Shown piece by piece: positions 9,919-18,376 of a stretch of DNA of 44,515 nt. The notes under the pieces are model-generated. The model did no database searches and was not told where the DNA came from. It was given only the letters and a program-made list of their open reading frames with translations. Position 1 is the first letter of the stretch; each line of letters opens with the position of its first letter. Both the position numbers and the translations under genes were made by a program. The stretch is from Streptomyces palmae (GTDB lineage Bacteria > Actinomycetota > Actinomycetes > Streptomycetales > Streptomycetaceae): positions 1 to 44,515 of the forward strand of contig NZ_SRID01000012.1 of the NCBI RefSeq assembly GCF_004684805.1, given 5' to 3'.

Positions 9919-11034
9919 CTACGTCAACCCTGGTCCTTGCGGTTGTCCCGGAAGACTGACCTTGATGCGGCAGCCCCGCGGCGATTCGGCCACTCGGATC
10001 CGGCCACCGTGGAGATCGACCGCCCAGCGGGCGATGGCCAGCCCCAGCCCGGTGCCCCCGTCCGCGCCCGGGCCGCTGGGTGTCGGCCCGCCCCGGTTGA
10101 AGCGCTCGAAGACCTTGTACCGCTCGGCCTCCGGGATGCCCGGCCCCTCGTCCAGCACCTCCAGCTCCAGGCTCTGCCGCCCTTCGCCGCGCCGGGCCCG
10201 TACCGTCACCCGGCCGTGCTGCGGGCTGTGCTTGATCGCGTTGTCGATCAGATTGGCGACCACCTGGTGCAGCCGCTCGGCGTCCGCGTGGGCGGTCAGG
10301 TCGGAGGGGAACACGTCCAGGTTCAGGTGCACGTCCTTGCGGGAGCGGGCACCCGACCGGGCGTCCGAGGCCGCGCTGCGGGCCATGGACGCCTCCTTGA
10401 GGATCCCGGCCAGATAGGGCCACACCTCGAAGCTCTTGGCGTGCAGCGGCACCACCCCGTTGTCCAGCCGGGACAGATCCAGCAGCTGCTCGACCAGCCG
10501 GCCCAGCCGCTGGGTCTGCCGCAGCGCCACCCGCATGGTCTCCGGATCGGCCTGGGAGACCCCGTCCACCACGTTCTCCAGCACCGCCCGCAGCGCGGCG
10601 ATGGGGGTGCGCAGCTCGTGCGAGACGTTGGCGACCAGTTCCTTGCGGTGGGTGTCCACCGCCTCCAGGTCGGCCGCCATCCGGTTGAACGCGGTGGCCA
10701 GGTCCCCGAACTCGTCCCGCCGCTCGGCGGCCCGCACCCGGCGGGTGTAGTCGCCGTGCGCCATCGCCTGGGTGACCTCGGTCATCTCGTCCAGCGGGGC
10801 GGACAGCCCGTGCGCCACGAACTGGGTGATCAGCAGCGAGGCGATGATCGAGAAGACGGTGATGATGCGCAGCTCGGTGTCCGAGTGGACGGCCACGAAC
10901 ACCAGCAGGGTGGTGATGATCACCGATCCGATGACCAGCGCCCCCAGCGCCGCCTTGACGGAACGGTACGGGTCGATCGGCCGCAGCGCCTCCCACAGGC
11001 GGCTCCAGGCCTGCCGCCCCGGCACCACCCTCAT
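9919..11034 (-). CDS. Two-component sensor histidine kinase
   Basis: This 371-residue membrane kinase has transmembrane helices at about 28-49 and 56-76 with almost no extracytoplasmic loop, then a HAMP domain (about 77-128). The HisKA box is ANVSHELRTP with phospho-acceptor His139, and a HATPase_c domain follows (N-box HQVVANLIDNAIKHS, G1 DEGPGIP, G2 GTGLGLAIARW). The short loop suggests it senses something in or near the membrane. The ATG at 11034 overlaps the response-regulator stop as ATGA, so the two proteins are translationally coupled; a longer upstream frame is a shadow inside the regulator. From memory, a two-component pair also sits next to kgd in S. coelicolor. The signal is unknown. 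Confidence 0.93.
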   Translation of the reverse strand: MRVVPGRQAWSRLWEALRPIDPYRSVKAALGALVIGSVIITTLLVFVAVHSDTELRIITVFSIIASLLITQFVAHGLSAPLDEMTEVTQAMAHGDYTRRVRAAERRDEFGDLATAFNRMAADLEAVDTHRKELVANVSHELRTPIAALRAVLENVVDGVSQADPETMRVALRQTQRLGRLVEQLLDLSRLDNGVVPLHAKSFEVWPYLAGILKEASMARSAASDARSGARSRKDVHLNLDVFPSDLTAHADAERLHQVVANLIDNAIKHSPQHGRVTVRARRGEGRQSLELEVLDEGPGIPEAERYKVFERFNRGGPTPSGPGADGGTGLGLAIARWAVDLHGGRIRVAESPRGCRIKVSLPGQPQGPGLT

Positions 11035-11771
11035 GCGGCGGGGGTCTCCAGGGCGTAACCGACGCCGTGCACGGTACGGATCCGCTCCGCCCCGATCTTC
11101 CGGCGCAGCGCCTTGATGTGGCTGTCCACGGTGCGGGTGCCCGAGGCGTCCGCCCAGTCCCACACCTCGGCGAGCAGCTGCTCCCGGGAGAGCACCGCGC
11201 GCGGGGTGTTCGCCAGGCACACCAGCAGATCGAACTCGGTGGGGGTGAGGTGGACGTCCTCCCCGCGCACCCGCACCCGGCGCTGCGCGTGGTCGATCTC
11301 CAGCTCCCCGAGCCGCAGGATGCCGCTGCGCGGAGTGTGGGCGGCCAGCGCGGCACGCTCCACCCGGCGCAGCAGCACATGCACCCGGGCGGCCAGCTCG
11401 CGCATCGAGAACGGCTTGGTCATGTAGTCGTCCGCGCCGACCCCGAGCCCCACCAGCATGTCGGTCTCGTCATCCCGCGCCGTGAGCATCAGCACCGGTA
11501 CCGGGCGTCTGGCCTGCACCCGGCGGCACACCTCCAGGCCGTCGAAGCCCGGCAGCATCACGTCCAGGACCAGCAGGTCCGGCTGCCAGGCCTCGGCCGT
11601 GTCCACCGCCGCCGGACCGTCGGTCGCGGTCTGCACCTGGAAGCCCTCGGCACGCAGCCGGGCGGCGATGGCGTCCACGATCGTCGGATCGTCCTCGACG
11701 ACCAGCACCCGGCGCTGCGCACCGGGTGTAGCCGCGGCGGCGCTGTTGTGGCTGGTGTGTGTCGGTTCCAT
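11031..11771 (-). CDS. OmpR/PhoB-family response regulator
   Basis: This 246-residue protein has a receiver domain at about 20-135 with the acidic pocket EDD (26-28), phospho-acceptor Asp70 (LLVLDVMLPG) and the conserved Lys119 (DYMTKPF). It ends in a winged-helix DNA-binding domain at about 150-243 (LTPTEFDLLVCLANTP, RTVDSHIKALRRKIG, RTVHGVGYALE). It is the first gene of a two-gene operon with the overlapping kinase downstream. An extra N-terminal segment of about 18 Thr, Ala and Ser-rich residues precedes the receiver. The ATG at 11769-11771 is the start used. The regulon cannot be told from the sequence. Confidence 0.95.
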   Translation of the reverse strand: MEPTHTSHNSAAAATPGAQRRVLVVEDDPTIVDAIAARLRAEGFQVQTATDGPAAVDTAEAWQPDLLVLDVMLPGFDGLEVCRRVQARRPVPVLMLTARDDETDMLVGLGVGADDYMTKPFSMRELAARVHVLLRRVERAALAAHTPRSGILRLGELEIDHAQRRVRVRGEDVHLTPTEFDLLVCLANTPRAVLSREQLLAEVWDWADASGTRTVDSHIKALRRKIGAERIRTVHGVGYALETPAA

Positions 11772-11875
11772 ACGCCCGCCCCCTGCGTCGTCCCTGTCAA
11801 TCTGCGGTCCCGCGCCTGGTCAGTGCCCGGCCGCGCTCGTAGGCATGCAGCGTAGAGGCAGCGCGCGGGGCTCGG

Positions 11876-12613
11876 CTACGCGCCCCGAGTCGCGAAGTGG
11901 ACCACGTCCGGGACACCGCGGGCAACCGCGATCTCTTCCGTCCGTACGTCGGTGAACCCCGCATTTCGGAGCGTCTCCTCGAAAAGCGGCGAGGGCTGGG
12001 CGGACCAGATGGCGAGCACTCCACCGGGGGTCAGACGGGCCTTGCAGGCGGCCAGTCCGGCAGGGGAGTACAGCCCCTCGTTGTCCTCGGTGACGGTCCA
12101 GTCCGGGCCGTTGTCGATGTCCAGGCACAGGGCGTCGAAGGCGGTGCCGGCGGGGCCGGGCTCCCGGAGGTAGGCCACCAGGTCGGTGTGGACGATCTCG
12201 CTGCGCGGGTCCGCCAGCGCCCCGGCGGAGATCGCGGACAGCGGCCCGTCGCGGTGCCAGTCGATCACCGCCTGCTCCCGCTCCACCACCGCGATCCGGC
12301 CCCAGCGGGGCTCGGCCGCGGCCTCTGCCAGCGAGAACCCGACCCCGAGCCCGCCGATGAGCACCGCCGGCGAGGGCCGGTCGGCGGGCAGCGCGGCGAG
12401 CGCGGCGCGGATCAGCAGCCGCTCGGACCGGCCGTCCGAGGTGTCCATCAGAAAGCAGCCGTTGGCGATGATCTCGTAGACGGCGTCCTGCCCCGGCGCC
12501 CCCTCGTCCGGCCCGCCGCCCCGCCGCCGCAGCACCACCTCTCCGTACGGTCCCTCGCGCCGGTCCAGCACGACGGGGCGCGGGTCGGTGGTGGCAGGGT
12601 GCAGGGGATACAT
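11876..12613 (-). CDS. Spermidine-synthase-like SAM-fold protein
   Basis: This 245-residue protein has a Rossmann-type fold: the nucleotide-binding loop VLIGGLGVGFSLAEAAA, an acidic end of the second strand (IAVVEREQAVIDWHRD), and DALCLDIDNGPDWTV where polyamine synthases carry catalytic Asp residues. This fits the SpeE/PMT-like family, but such Streptomyces proteins often lack a proven polyamine activity, so a general methyltransferase or aminopropyltransferase-like role is as far as I go. The ATG at 12611-12613 is chosen because GGGAGGT lies 7-8 bases upstream; the ATG five codons earlier has no good site. It diverges from the rhomboid-like gene. Confidence 0.8.
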   Translation of the reverse strand: MYPLHPATTDPRPVVLDRREGPYGEVVLRRRGGGPDEGAPGQDAVYEIIANGCFLMDTSDGRSERLLIRAALAALPADRPSPAVLIGGLGVGFSLAEAAAEPRWGRIAVVEREQAVIDWHRDGPLSAISAGALADPRSEIVHTDLVAYLREPGPAGTAFDALCLDIDNGPDWTVTEDNEGLYSPAGLAACKARLTPGGVLAIWSAQPSPLFEETLRNAGFTDVRTEEIAVARGVPDVVHFATRGA

Positions 12614-12759
12614 CGGTGGACCTCCCATGGGGGAAATGCTCTGACGGGCACGACAGGCCGAAGGTTGCTCGATGTGATAGCAATCACACGAAAGTGGGCC
12701 TCGTCATGCGGCTGCACGGCCAATTGTGGACGCTGTCCAGTGGAGGGAGGTGAGCCCTG

Positions 12760-13725
12760 GTGGGCGAACCCCGCACCACGCCGTCCGACTCCTCGGGGTG
12801 GGTCGCCGCCGCGCCCGGAGCCGGCACCCCGCGGCTCGGCGGACCCGCCCGAGGTCGGCGGGCACCGGCGTCGCCGAGCCGGACCCTGCACCCCCTCTGT
12901 CGCACCCTGCCGCGGACCTGTGCTCGGATCCCGTTCACCCTCGGCTACACCCTGCTGCTGATCGCCACCAGTCTGTACGCGGACCTCGGCGACCCCGCCG
13001 CCGTGCACGCCCTGAGGGCCGGCTCCAGCACCGATGTCTCACACCTGGCGGACCGCCCGCTGCTGGTGCTGCCGGCCAGCGGCGCCTGGGTGGTGGGCGG
13101 CATCCGCTCGCCCTACCTCCTGGTGTTCCTGCTGGTGATGGGCGCCCTGGAGCGCCGGATCGGCGGGCTGCGCGCGGCCGGGATCTTCCTGTTCGGCCAT
13201 GTCGGCGCCACCATGCTCACCGAACTGCCGGTCGCCGTCTCGGTCGCGGTCGGCCATCTGCCCGCCAGCTCGCTGCGCCGCATGGACTACGGAATCAGCT
13301 ACGGCCTGCTGGCCGGCGCCGCCGCACTGGCCGGGCTGCTGCGCCCCAGGGTGCGGGCGGCCCTGCTGGCCGCCGCGGGCGTCCTGCTCGGCGTCGCCCT
13401 GGTCCGGCTGAGCGATCCGGTCACCGACTGGGGCCACCTGCTGGCCCTCCTCGCCGGCCTGGCCTGCTGGCCCCGTGCCCGCCGCGCGGCCGAGGCCCGA
13501 GCGAGGCGGGCCGCGGGGCGATCCGGCGGCCGCGCGGAAGCGGGCGCGGGGCCGATCGGGGCGGCGGAGGTGTGTGCGGGGGCTTGTCGGGCCGAGGCGA
13601 CGGCTGGTGCCGGGGAGACCGCGGATTCGGCCGGTCCGGAGGAAGGCGCTGACCGACTCGGTTCCCGGGATACCGCCATTCGGGGCGGCGCTCGCGGGAT
13701 GGGGGATGCCGGCCGGTGCCCGTGA
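12760..13725 (+). CDS. Rhomboid-like integral membrane protein
   Basis: This 321-residue protein has a basic N-terminal stretch, then about six hydrophobic helices between residues 55 and 240, and a hydrophilic Ala/Gly-rich C-terminal tail of about 75 residues. The motifs RMDYGISYGLLAG (candidate nucleophile Ser in helix 4) and TDWGHLLALLAGLA (candidate His in the last helix) sit where rhomboid serine proteases have GxSG and HxxG. However, the residue after Ser is Tyr instead of Gly, so activity is uncertain. The GTG at 12760 has GGAGG about 10 bases upstream. It may share membrane quality control with lon directly downstream; that link is only positional. Confidence 0.75.
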   Translation: MGEPRTTPSDSSGWVAAAPGAGTPRLGGPARGRRAPASPSRTLHPLCRTLPRTCARIPFTLGYTLLLIATSLYADLGDPAAVHALRAGSSTDVSHLADRPLLVLPASGAWVVGGIRSPYLLVFLLVMGALERRIGGLRAAGIFLFGHVGATMLTELPVAVSVAVGHLPASSLRRMDYGISYGLLAGAAALAGLLRPRVRAALLAAAGVLLGVALVRLSDPVTDWGHLLALLAGLACWPRARRAAEARARRAAGRSGGRAEAGAGPIGAAEVCAGACRAEATAGAGETADSAGPEEGADRLGSRDTAIRGGARGMGDAGRCP

Positions 13726-13916
13726 GGCCGTGGACCCAACCGGTGCCCGTGAGGTCGAGGACCGGGGCTGACGTGCGGCGATCCTCCTCGGCGGGCTGAC
13801 TTTGACGCGCCCCGCCGTCACGCGGAGTGCCCTGCGGCCCCCCCCCTGATCGCTCACAGCGAACACGCCCCGGGGAACAGCCGAACACCCTCCGTGCATT
13901 GAGTCAGTGAGATCCG

Positions 13917-13937
13917 GTTGAGTCCGGATCGCTCAAC
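13917..13937 (+). promoter_or_regulatory. HAIR element (HspR operator) before lon
   Basis: GTTGAGT-N7-GCTCAAC at 13917-13937 matches the HAIR consensus CTTGAGT-N7-ACTCAAG at 12 of 14 arm positions with the exact spacing. A further TTGAGT half-site lies at 13899-13904. HspR represses dnaK, clpB and lon in Streptomyces by binding this element, so lon here is probably heat-inducible. The site ends 21 bases before the start codon. Confidence 0.8.
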
Positions 13938-13958
13938 TTGCCTGCCGAAGGGGAGATC

Positions 13959-16364
13959 ATGGCTTCGACGTCCACTCCGCTCACCCTGCCAGTGCTGCCG
14001 CTCGACGACGAGGTGGTGCTGCCCGGCATGGTGGTGCCGCTGGACCTTTCCGACACCGATGTGCGGGCCGCGGTGGAGGCCGCTCAGGCGGCTGCCCGCT
14101 CCGACGGGGGCAAACCGCGGGTGCTGCTGGTGCCGCGGGTGGACGGGACCTACGCCGCGGTCGGCACCCTGGGCACCGTGGAGCAGGTCGGCCGGCTCTC
14201 GGACGGCGACCCGGGCGCCCTGATCCGCGGGGTGCACCGGGTCCGGATCGGCGCCGGCACCACCGGCCCCGGCGCGGCCCTGTGGGTCGAGGGCACCCGG
14301 ATGGAGGAGGTCGTCCCCGATCCGCTGCCCGGCGCGGTGGCCGAGCTGATGAACCAGTACAAGGCGCTGGCCACCAGCTGGCTGCGCAAGCGCGGCGCCT
14401 GGCAGGTCGTGGACCGGGTGCAGCAGATCGACGATGTGGCGCAGCTCGCGGACAACTCCGGCTACTCGCCGTTCCTCAGCGTCCAGCAGCGGGTCGAACT
14501 GCTGGAGACCGCCGATCCGGTGTCCCGGCTGAAGCTCGCGGTGGCCTGGCTGAGCGACCATCTGGCCGAGCAGGACGTGGCCGAGTCGATCGCCAAGGAC
14601 GTCCAGGAGGGCGTCGACAAGCAGCAGCGCGAGTTCCTGCTGCGCCGCCAGCTGGAAGCGGTCCGCAAGGAGCTCGCCGAGCTCAACGGCGACCCGGGGG
14701 ACGAGTCCGACGACTACCGGGCCCGGGTGGAGGCGGCCGAGCTGCCGGAGAAGGTCCGGGAGGCGGCCCTCAAGGAGGTCGACAAGCTGGAGCGGTCCAG
14801 CGACCAGAGCCCCGAGGGCAGCTGGATCCGCACCTGGTTGGACACCGTCCTGGAGCTGCCGTGGAGCGAGCGCACCGAGGACGCCTACGACATCCCGGGC
14901 GCCAAGGCGGTGCTGGACGCCGAGCACGCGGGCCTGGAGGACGTCAAGGAGCGGATTACCGAGTACCTGGCGGTGCGCAAGCGGCGCGCCGACCGCGGGC
15001 TCGGCGTGGTGGGCGGTCGCCGCGGGGGCGCGGTGCTGGCCCTGGTCGGCCCGCCTGGGGTGGGAAAGACCAGTTTGGGGGAGAGTGTCGCCCACGCCAT
15101 GGGGCGGAAGTTCGTCCGGGTCGCGCTCGGCGGCGTACGGGACGAGGCGGAGATCCGCGGCCACCGGCGCACCTACGTGGGCGCGCTGCCCGGCCGGATC
15201 GTGCGCGCGATCAAGGAGGCCGGGTCCATGAACCCGGTGGTCCTGCTGGACGAGATCGACAAGGTCGGCTCGGACTTCCGCGGCGACCCGGCGGCGGCCC
15301 TGCTGGAGGTGCTGGACCCGGCGCAGAACCACACCTTCCGGGACCACTACCTGGAGGTCGAGCTGGACCTGTCCGACGTGGTCTTCCTCGCCACCGCCAA
15401 CGTCCTGGAGGCCATCCCGGAGGCGCTGCTGGACCGCATGGAGCTGGTGCGCCTGGACGGCTACACCGAGGACGAGAAGGTCGTCATCGCCCGTGACCAC
15501 CTGGCCCCGCGCCAGCTGGAGCGCGCCGGTCTGGAGGCCGGCGAGGTGGTGCTGACCGACGAGGCGCTGCGCAAGCTCGCGGGAGAGTACACCCGGGAGG
15601 CCGGCGTACGGAACCTGGAGCGGGCCATCGCCCGACTGCTGCGCAAGGTGGCGGCCCAGCACGAGCTGGGCGAGCGCGAACTGCCCTTCACCATCGGTGC
15701 GGAGCAGCTGCGCCCGCTGATCGGCCGGCCGCACCACACCCCCGAGTCCGCCCAGGACCCGGCGGAGCGGCGCACCGCGGTGCCGGGGGTGGCGACCGGG
15801 CTCGCGGTCACCGGGGCCGGCGGCGACGTGCTCTTCGTGGAGGCCTCGCTGGCCGACCCGGAGACCGGCGGCGCGGGGCTGACCCTGACCGGTCAGCTCG
15901 GCGAGGTGATGAAGGAGTCGGCGCAGATCGCGCTCTCCTTCCTGCGCTCGCACGGCGCCGAGCTGGAGCTGCCGGTGGGTGACCTCAAGGAGCGCGGGAT
16001 CCATCTGCACGTCCCGGCGGGCGCGGTGCCCAAGGACGGGCCGAGCGCGGGCATCACCATGACCACCGCCCTGGCCTCGCTGCTCTCGGGCCGCCAGGTG
16101 CGTCCGGAGGTGGCGATGACCGGCGAGGTCTCGCTGACCGGCCGGGTGCTGCCGATCGGCGGGGTCAAGCAGAAGCTGCTGGCCGCGCACCGGGCGGGGA
16201 TCACCACCGTGATCATCCCCAAGCGGAACGAGCCGGACCTGGACGATGTCCCGGCCGAGGTGCTGGAGAAGCTGGAGGTCCACCCGGTCGCGGACGTACG
16301 GCAGGTCCTGGAGTTGGCCCTCCAGCCGGCCGCCGCCCAGCGGAAGACCCCCGTCGCGGCCTGA
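13959..16364 (+). CDS. lon: ATP-dependent Lon protease
   Basis: This 801-residue LonA-type cytoplasmic protease degrades misfolded and short-lived regulatory proteins. The N-terminal substrate-binding domain covers about 9-200. The AAA+ module has Walker A GPPGVGKT at 364-371, Walker B PVVLLDEIDK and a sensor region after it. The peptidase domain carries the Ser-Lys dyad, Ser696 in DGPSAG and Lys739 (the second Lys of GGVKQK), with the family's spacing of 43. The ATG at 13959 has AAGGGGAG about 4 bases upstream; an upstream in-frame TTG lies where the HAIR site ends and is unlikely. All key residues are intact. The gene is probably monocistronic and under HspR control. Confidence 0.97.
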   Translation: MASTSTPLTLPVLPLDDEVVLPGMVVPLDLSDTDVRAAVEAAQAAARSDGGKPRVLLVPRVDGTYAAVGTLGTVEQVGRLSDGDPGALIRGVHRVRIGAGTTGPGAALWVEGTRMEEVVPDPLPGAVAELMNQYKALATSWLRKRGAWQVVDRVQQIDDVAQLADNSGYSPFLSVQQRVELLETADPVSRLKLAVAWLSDHLAEQDVAESIAKDVQEGVDKQQREFLLRRQLEAVRKELAELNGDPGDESDDYRARVEAAELPEKVREAALKEVDKLERSSDQSPEGSWIRTWLDTVLELPWSERTEDAYDIPGAKAVLDAEHAGLEDVKERITEYLAVRKRRADRGLGVVGGRRGGAVLALVGPPGVGKTSLGESVAHAMGRKFVRVALGGVRDEAEIRGHRRTYVGALPGRIVRAIKEAGSMNPVVLLDEIDKVGSDFRGDPAAALLEVLDPAQNHTFRDHYLEVELDLSDVVFLATANVLEAIPEALLDRMELVRLDGYTEDEKVVIARDHLAPRQLERAGLEAGEVVLTDEALRKLAGEYTREAGVRNLERAIARLLRKVAAQHELGERELPFTIGAEQLRPLIGRPHHTPESAQDPAERRTAVPGVATGLAVTGAGGDVLFVEASLADPETGGAGLTLTGQLGEVMKESAQIALSFLRSHGAELELPVGDLKERGIHLHVPAGAVPKDGPSAGITMTTALASLLSGRQVRPEVAMTGEVSLTGRVLPIGGVKQKLLAAHRAGITTVIIPKRNEPDLDDVPAEVLEKLEVHPVADVRQVLELALQPAAAQRKTPVAA

Positions 16365-16464
16365 CCCACCGAGGCTCTGGCCGGGTCGGCCCGCGCCGCA
16401 CGGACCGCGTCCTCGTGGATCCGGCGGACCGCGGGCACCCCGGCCCGGCCGGGGTGGACCGACC

Positions 16465-16577
16465 CCGGCAAGGGTGATGCGACCCGGTCAGGATGGTCCG
16501 ACGCGGGCCAGGGTGATGCGGCCCAGGGCGGTCCGGCCTCGGCGAGGACGGTGCGACCCAGGGGCCAGGGCGGTCCA
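16465..16577. repeat. GC-rich imperfect repeats after lon
   Basis: The spacer between lon and the convergent TetR gene carries several degenerate copies of a GGGTGATGCGACCC / CAGGGCGGTCC type unit (AGGGTGATGC at two places, CAGGGCGGTCC at two). No gene or clear hairpin terminator was found in this stretch of about 220 bases. Confidence 0.45.
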
Positions 16578-16591
16578 CGGCACGGCCGAGG

Positions 16592-17248
16592 TCACCCCGC
16601 GCCGGGCCCGTCCGCGCCGGGCCCGTCCGTCCGGGGCCCCTTCGCCCGGGGCCCCTTCGCCCGGCGGGCCGGGCAGCTCTGCTCGATCAGGGTGCGGGCG
16701 GCCTCGCGGGCCGCCTCCGCGACGGCCGGCCCCGGATGCAGCGAGGCCGCCGCCAGGGTGCCGTCCACCAGCACCGAGAACTGCAGAGCGAGGAGCTCCG
16801 GGTCCGCCGCCCCGGCGGCCGCGGCCAGTTCGGTCAGCCAGGTCCGTACCGCCCGCTTGTGTTCGGCGGTCGCGGTGTGGGGCGCGGTGCCGGGCATCAT
16901 CTCCCCGGCGGTGTTGACGAAGGCGCAGCCCCGGAAGCCCTCCCGCACGGTGATCGTCCGCAGCGCGTCGAAGACGCCCAGCAGCTGGTCCCGGGGGTCC
17001 TCCCCGGCGGCCCGCGCCATCTGCCGCAGATAGTCCCGCCGGTTGTGGTCGGCCTGCTGGAGGCAGGTCAGCACCAGCTCGTCCTTGGAGCGGAAGTGCG
17101 CGTAGAGCGTGGCCTTGGCCACGCCCGACTCCGCGATGATCCGGTCGACGCCCACCGCGCGCACCCCGTACGCGTCGAACAGCGCGGTGGCGGTGGACAG
17201 GATCCGCTCTCGCACCGGGGAGCGGGGGGCGGACTCGCTGAGTGACAT
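16592..17248 (-). CDS. TetR-family transcriptional repressor
   Basis: This 218-residue protein has a classic N-terminal HTH (residues about 10-57: RERILSTATALFDAYG, VDRIIAESGVAKATLYAHF, SKDELV) and a helical ligand-binding domain. GFRGCAFVNTAGE resembles the TetR_C group (YcdC/LmrA-like) that often controls efflux or stress genes. The ATG at 17246-17248 is chosen because GGAGG lies 8 bases upstream; the ATG two codons earlier is too close to that site. The last 24 or so residues are a simple Lys/Arg-Gly-Pro tail made by 15-base DNA repeats and are unlike the family. A dyad just upstream suggests autorepression. The regulated partner is not obvious. Confidence 0.92.
   Translation of the reverse strand: MSLSESAPRSPVRERILSTATALFDAYGVRAVGVDRIIAESGVAKATLYAHFRSKDELVLTCLQQADHNRRDYLRQMARAAGEDPRDQLLGVFDALRTITVREGFRGCAFVNTAGEMMPGTAPHTATAEHKRAVRTWLTELAAAAGAADPELLALQFSVLVDGTLAAASLHPGPAVAEAAREAARTLIEQSCPARRAKGPRAKGPRTDGPGADGPGAG
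16599..16662. repeat. Two adjacent 15-base tandem duplications inside a coding tail
   Basis: GCGCCGGGCCCGTCC occurs twice in tandem (16599-16613, 16614-16628) and GGGGCCCCTTCGCCC occurs twice (16633-16647, 16648-16662). Units of 15 bases keep the reading frame and add 5 residues each to the C-terminus of the TetR protein. This is a likely length-variable site between strains. Confidence 0.85.
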
Positions 17249-17254
17249 GCGCAT

Positions 17255-17303
17255 GCCCTCCAGCGTAGGGCGGTCGGACAGACCTGTCCGTGCGCTGGAG
17301 GGC
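17255..17303. promoter_or_regulatory. Nested dyads: likely autoregulatory TetR operator
   Basis: The palindrome CGGACAG-AC-CTGTCCG (17275-17290) sits inside a larger 11-bp inverted repeat (GCCCTCCAGCG at 17255-17265 with CGCTGGAGGGC at 17293-17303), directly upstream of the TetR start. The inner 16-bp dyad has the size and symmetry of a TetR-family operator. The outer repeat also encloses the ribosome-binding site, so the leader RNA could fold and hide it. Confidence 0.65.
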
Positions 17304-17318
17304 CCGGGACGATCAGGA

Positions 17319-18170
17319 TCAGCCGTTGGCCAGTGCCTGCAGCCGGTCGTAGGCGCCGTTGAAGCTGTCGTGGTCACCGACGGTCGGGCCGGTGGAGGTG
17401 TACTGCCAGATGGTGTGGAAGCCCCAGCCCGCCGGCAGTTCGCCCACCGAGCTGCCGTAGCGCGGTATCCACAGCGGGTTGATGCTGCCGAAGCTGCCGT
17501 TGTTGCCGGTGCAGGTCTTCCACCAGCTGGTCGAGGTGTAGATCACCGGGTCGCGGCCGGTGCGGGCCCGGTAGGTGTTGGAGAAGTCCTTGAGCCAGTT
17601 CACCATCGAGGCCTGGCTGAGGCCGTAGCAGGTGGAGCCGTACGGGTTGTACTCGATGTCCAGCGCGCCGGGCAGCGTCTTGCCGTCGCGGGACCAACCG
17701 CCGCCGTGGTCCACGAAGTAGTTGGCCTGGCTGGCGCCGCTGGAGACGTTGGGCAGCGCGAAGTGGTACGAGCCGCGGATCATGCCGATGTTGTACGACC
17801 CGTTGTACTGCTGCGCGAAGTACGGGTTGGTGTAGCTGGTGCCCTCGGTCGCCTTGACGTAGGCGAAGCGGACGCCGCTGTTCCAGAGGGTCGACCAGGG
17901 CACGTTGCCTTGGTGGCCGCTGACGTCGACGCCTTCCACCGAGGCCAGCAGAGAGGGCTCCGAGTCACCGGGCTTGCCGCCGCGGACCGCGCCACCCTCG
18001 TGGCGAAGGATCTGCGAGCCCGCCCAGTGGTCGTCGGGCCCGGTGGTGGGCTGCCGGTCGGCGGCCGAGGCCGTACCGGTCAGCGTGGACGAGGCGGTCA
18101 GGAGCGCGGCGAACGTCCCGATGAGCGCGGTCAGCGCTCGCCGGACGGTCCTTGATCTCTGCACGGCCAT
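17319..18170 (-). CDS. Secreted GH25 muramidase (lysozyme)
   Basis: This 283-residue precursor has a signal peptide (basic start VQRSRTVRR, a hydrophobic core at about 12-33, TASA cleavage at about 36). The mature part is a GH25 catalytic domain from about 80: VDVSGHQG with Asp82, VKATEG, and GALDIEYNPYG with Asp171 and Glu173 as the catalytic DxE pair. It hydrolyses the beta-1,4 bond between MurNAc and GlcNAc and resembles the cellosyl-type lysozymes of Streptomyces. No cell-wall binding domain is present. The start at 18168-18170 has GGAGG 8 bases upstream. It diverges from the MarR gene and may act in cell-wall remodelling or predation. Confidence 0.94.
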   Translation of the reverse strand: MAVQRSRTVRRALTALIGTFAALLTASSTLTGTASAADRQPTTGPDDHWAGSQILRHEGGAVRGGKPGDSEPSLLASVEGVDVSGHQGNVPWSTLWNSGVRFAYVKATEGTSYTNPYFAQQYNGSYNIGMIRGSYHFALPNVSSGASQANYFVDHGGGWSRDGKTLPGALDIEYNPYGSTCYGLSQASMVNWLKDFSNTYRARTGRDPVIYTSTSWWKTCTGNNGSFGSINPLWIPRYGSSVGELPAGWGFHTIWQYTSTGPTVGDHDSFNGAYDRLQALANG

Positions 18171-18236
18171 GGCAGTGCCTCCGAAAGCTGTGAGGGGGGA
18201 GAGTTGTCATTTGGTGTGCCCATGACATGAACGACG

Positions 18237-18248
18237 CTACGGGCGTAG
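18237..18248. promoter_or_regulatory. 12-bp palindrome in the muramidase/MarR divergent region
   Basis: CTACGGGCGTAG is a perfect dyad about 70 bases upstream of the muramidase start and 130 bases upstream of the MarR gene. It could be an operator for either promoter. Position is the only evidence for function. Confidence 0.35.
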
Positions 18249-18341
18249 ATAGGCCGGAGGAAAGGGGGTCCGGGTGCTGCCGTTGGTCTAATCCTGCGAA
18301 ATACTGACGGAGCTGCGGTGACGGCCGTGGTCGACGGAAAG

Positions 18342-18357
18342 TTTCATCCAGCTGAAA
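18342..18357. promoter_or_regulatory. Dyad upstream of the MarR gene, possible MarR site
   Basis: TTTCA-N6-TGAAA (18342-18357) is a 16-bp dyad ending 19 bases before the MarR start. MarR proteins commonly repress their own gene from 16-20 bp palindromes in this position. The proposal rests on symmetry and location. Confidence 0.4.
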
Positions 18358-18376
18358 ATCCGGAGAGGGCGCTGAC

